From contig CAYGUV010000019.1 in the NCBI GenBank assembly GCA_964353185.1, forward strand, positions 1 through 21,011: a DNA stretch of 21,011 bases. Direction: 5' to 3'. Source of the stretch: GCA-2708415 sp964353185. GTDB lineage: Bacteria > Pseudomonadota > Alphaproteobacteria > Micavibrionales > Micavibrionaceae. Position 1 is the first letter of the stretch, and every line of letters begins with the position of its first letter. A model generated the notes under the pieces. The model made no database searches and was not told where the DNA came from. It saw only the letters and a list, made by a program, of their open reading frames with translations. Both the position numbers and the translations under genes were made by a program. Below are positions 20,173 to 21,011 of the stretch, one piece after another.

Positions 20173-20991
20173 CTCAATAATGACAGGCACGTGGTCGGAT
20201 GGTTTTTCGATGTCGCGGTAATGATTGAGAATTTGGTGGCTTTTGAGATTTTTGGCCAATGGCTGTGTGACCCAAATATGGTCAAGGCGACGGCCACGGT
20301 TTGATTTTTTCCAATCACGGTTGCGATATGACCACCAGCTGTAGCATTTTTCTTCATCAGGAACGAAGTGACGAATGGCATCCTTCCAATCAAGGCTTTC
20401 ATACATTTTGGTCAGCTTTTCAATTTCGATAGGTGTGTGCGAGACGACTTTTTGAAGTTGTTTTGATGACCAAACATCGTGTTCACGTGGGGCTATGTTA
20501 AAATCACCGAGGACGACGAGGTTGTCTTTGGCAGTATAGCTCGATGAAAACCAGTCGGTCATTTCATCTATAAAATCAAGTTTGTGTTTAAACTTTTCAT
20601 TGATGGTCACATCAGGCTCATCACCGCCTGCGGGGATATATAAATTATGAATTTCCACATTTTCAAACTGCCTCAGGCGTGCAGGCACGCTACGGCCAAA
20701 CATATCAAGCATCGCTGATACATGCCTGCAATCTTCTTTGCCGACGCGGTGGTGGATCTCTTTGGTTTTAAACGGATGTTTTGAGAGGATGCAGACGCCG
20801 TTATAGCTTTTCATGCCATGGAAATGGAGGTGTTTATAGCCTTCGGCTTCGAAGGTTTCGTTTGGGAAAAACTCGTCAGGAGTTTTAGTCTCCTGAAGGC
20901 AAATAATATCAGGCGATTCCTCGCGCATCAATTTAACAACCAAAGGCGCGCGCAGACGAACCGAATTAATATTCCATGTGACTATTTTCAT
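20161..20991 (-). CDS. xth: Exodeoxyribonuclease III
   Basis: ExoIII is the AP endonuclease and 3'-5' exonuclease/phosphatase of base-excision repair. The 276-residue product has the endonuclease/exonuclease/phosphatase fold with all expected motifs: WNINSVRLRA with Asn7, ICLQETK with the metal-binding Glu34, YNGVCILSK, IHNLYIPAGG, VVLGDFNIAPREHDVW with the Asp-Asn pair, GRRLDHIWV and the final SDHVPVI with the catalytic His. Length is normal. It is transcribed from the right edge; only 20 bases upstream are visible, with GGA about five bases before the ATG. It converges on the DUF1223 gene: the two stop codons lie within a shared 12-base overlap, and no bidirectional terminator is seen there. 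Confidence 0.96.
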   Translation of the reverse strand: MKIVTWNINSVRLRAPLVVKLMREESPDIICLQETKTPDEFFPNETFEAEGYKHLHFHGMKSYNGVCILSKHPFKTKEIHHRVGKEDCRHVSAMLDMFGRSVPARLRQFENVEIHNLYIPAGGDEPDVTINEKFKHKLDFIDEMTDWFSSSYTAKDNLVVLGDFNIAPREHDVWSSKQLQKVVSHTPIEIEKLTKMYESLDWKDAIRHFVPDEEKCYSWWSYRNRDWKKSNRGRRLDHIWVTQPLAKNLKSHQILNHYRDIEKPSDHVPVIIELDG

Positions 20992-21011
20992 TTAAATCCA
21001 GTCGGTTGCCA

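Overview
This is a stretch of bacterial chromosome, almost certainly from an alphaproteobacterium of AT-leaning composition. The evidence is the gene order secY-adk-rpsM-rpsK-rpoA-rplQ without rpsD or rpmJ, a short-form adenylate kinase, a radA-cvpA-purF-SDR block, a heparinase II/III-like gene beside rsmB and rpe, and a small SdhAF4/DUF1674 gene. I cannot assign an order or genus. It reads as a vertical, housekeeping region: I see no transposase, integrase, phage gene, CRISPR array, tRNA or rRNA. No gene-free gap exceeds 300 bases; the largest is about 260 bases (12791-13050).

Layout. Bases 1-756 hold the 3' part of panB. Bases 863-5831 (+) are the tail of the spc operon plus the alpha operon: secY, an unexpected small secreted LprI-like protein, adk, then rpsM, rpsK, rpoA and rplQ behind a near-consensus promoter. 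A strong intrinsic terminator at 5981-6012 ends this block and abuts a Kef/CPA2-type cation:proton antiporter (6052-7716, +). Bases 7857-12922 (-) read, in transcription order, a possible 40-residue small ORF, radA, cvpA, a terminator, purF, an SDR oxidoreductase and a VOC-family protein. Bases 13051-17171 (-) read a chorismate-mutase-like gene, rsmB, rpe and a heparinase II/III-like gene. From 17187 (+) come sdhAF4, typA/bipA and a secreted DUF1223 protein. The last gene converges with exonuclease III (xth, 20161-20991, -), overlapping it by 12 bases.

The genes serve protein export and translation (secY, rpsM, rpsK, rplQ, rsmB, typA), transcription (rpoA), nucleotide and cofactor supply (adk, purF, panB, rpe), DNA repair (radA, xth) and envelope or ion functions (Kef, CvpA, LprI-like, DUF1223).

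The most interesting material is non-coding or dual-use. The likely typA terminator carries the DUF1223 start codon in its loop, and its U-tract encodes part of that signal peptide. The cvpA terminator holds the cvpA stop codon in its loop. An AT-rich gap at 12955-13050 has four helically spaced GAAC repeats next to a perfect 15-bp inverted repeat. A perfect DnaA box lies inside a candidate rpe promoter. A string of small perfect hairpins precedes typA. No obviously new multi-gene system is visible; these are leads, not proven systems.
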